Shown: positions 11,844 to 11,973 of the stretch, one piece after another
Layout of the letters: every line of letters starts with the position of its first letter
How positions within the stretch are numbered: position 1 is the first letter of the stretch
NCBI GenBank assembly: GCA_022361135.1
Contig: JAKSBM010000971.1
Span: 1 to 11,973 of the forward strand
Source: Desulfobacterales bacterium
GTDB taxonomy: Bacteria; Desulfobacterota; Desulfobacteria; Desulfobacterales; Desulfobacteraceae
Direction: 5' to 3'
DNA: 11,973 bases
Made by a program: the position numbers and the translations under genes
The notes under the pieces: generated by a model
The model's database searches: none
What the model saw: only the letters and a program-made list of their open reading frames with translations
Told to the model about the DNA's origin: nothing

Positions 11844-11973
11844 ATGGAACACAACCAAGCCGTTTCCATGAATACCCAGCTCAAAAAAGGATTGACCGCC
11901 GGCATTTTCATTGGTGACCAGCACATTTCCCTGGCACTTGTGGGCCGGGAAAAAATGTCCTCGCCCCCCAAAG
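11844..11973 (+). CDS. Start of an unidentified protein (partial, runs off right edge)
   Basis: An open plus frame continues to the window end, giving about 43 residues from ATG 11844: MEHNQAVSMNTQLKKG, then LTAGIFIGDQHISLALVG and REKMSSPPK. The codon style from here on matches the GC-rich neighbours (GCC, GGC, CTG). GGAAGAG lies 5 nt before the ATG. The frame is open upstream to 11676, and TTG 11760 (with GAGG 9 nt before it) is an alternative start, but codon use in 11760-11843 is unlike the neighbours. The pattern GIFIGDQHISLALVG could be the first beta hairpin of an actin-like ATPase such as the PilM/GspL group, but 43 residues are too few to decide. Confidence 0.55.
   Translation, partial: MEHNQAVSMNTQLKKGLTAGIFIGDQHISLALVGREKMSSPPK

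Overview
The window looks like chromosomal housekeeping DNA from a Gram-negative bacterium, most probably a sulfate-reducer-type Desulfobacterota (Desulfobacterales-like) organism. The lineage is an inference from protein style, the hisC-cmk-rpsA order, the E. coli-type PlsB next to peptidoglycan-salvage genes, and the plant-type DapB. No sequence search was possible. I see no phage, transposon, CRISPR, rRNA or tRNA signature.

Layout. (1) Positions 1-2329, minus strand: hisC - cmk - rpsA (rpsA runs off the left edge). hisC and cmk are translationally coupled. rpsA has a 131-nt leader with its own candidate promoter. This resembles a shortened form of the known aromatic-biosynthesis/cmk/rpsA supraoperon. 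(2) Positions 2437-4270, plus strand, divergent from hisC: a NamZ/DUF1343 exo-N-acetylmuramidase without a signal peptide, overlapping an RNase HI that carries an unusual ~90-residue N-terminal extension. A perfect 7-bp bidirectional terminator (4285-4320) separates this pair from (3) a convergent small two-helix membrane protein (4344-4601, minus). (4) Positions 4602-4882: a divergent intergenic region with candidate promoters both ways and a short GC-rich island that can fold. (5) Positions 4883-11385, plus strand: a tight five-gene operon (gaps of 7, 9 and 8 nt, then a 4-nt overlap): plsB; a single-chain fusion of a MurU-like nucleotidyltransferase with an AmgK-like sugar kinase; a plant-type dapB; a DUF1232 + J-domain membrane protein; and an alpha/beta hydrolase. 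(6) Positions 11386-11843: AT-rich non-coding DNA with two interlocked inverted repeats and a candidate promoter. (7) From 11844: the start of a further plus-strand gene that leaves the window.

How the genes work together. Much of the region concerns the cell envelope. PlsB starts phospholipid synthesis, DapB makes a diaminopimelate/lysine precursor, NamZ can free MurNAc from peptidoglycan fragments, and the fused kinase/uridylyltransferase could turn free MurNAc into UDP-MurNAc, bypassing de novo synthesis. The most notable proposal is this compact salvage route: a cytosolic-looking NamZ feeding a bifunctional AmgK-MurU protein. The domain calls rest on visible motifs; the pathway link is inference.
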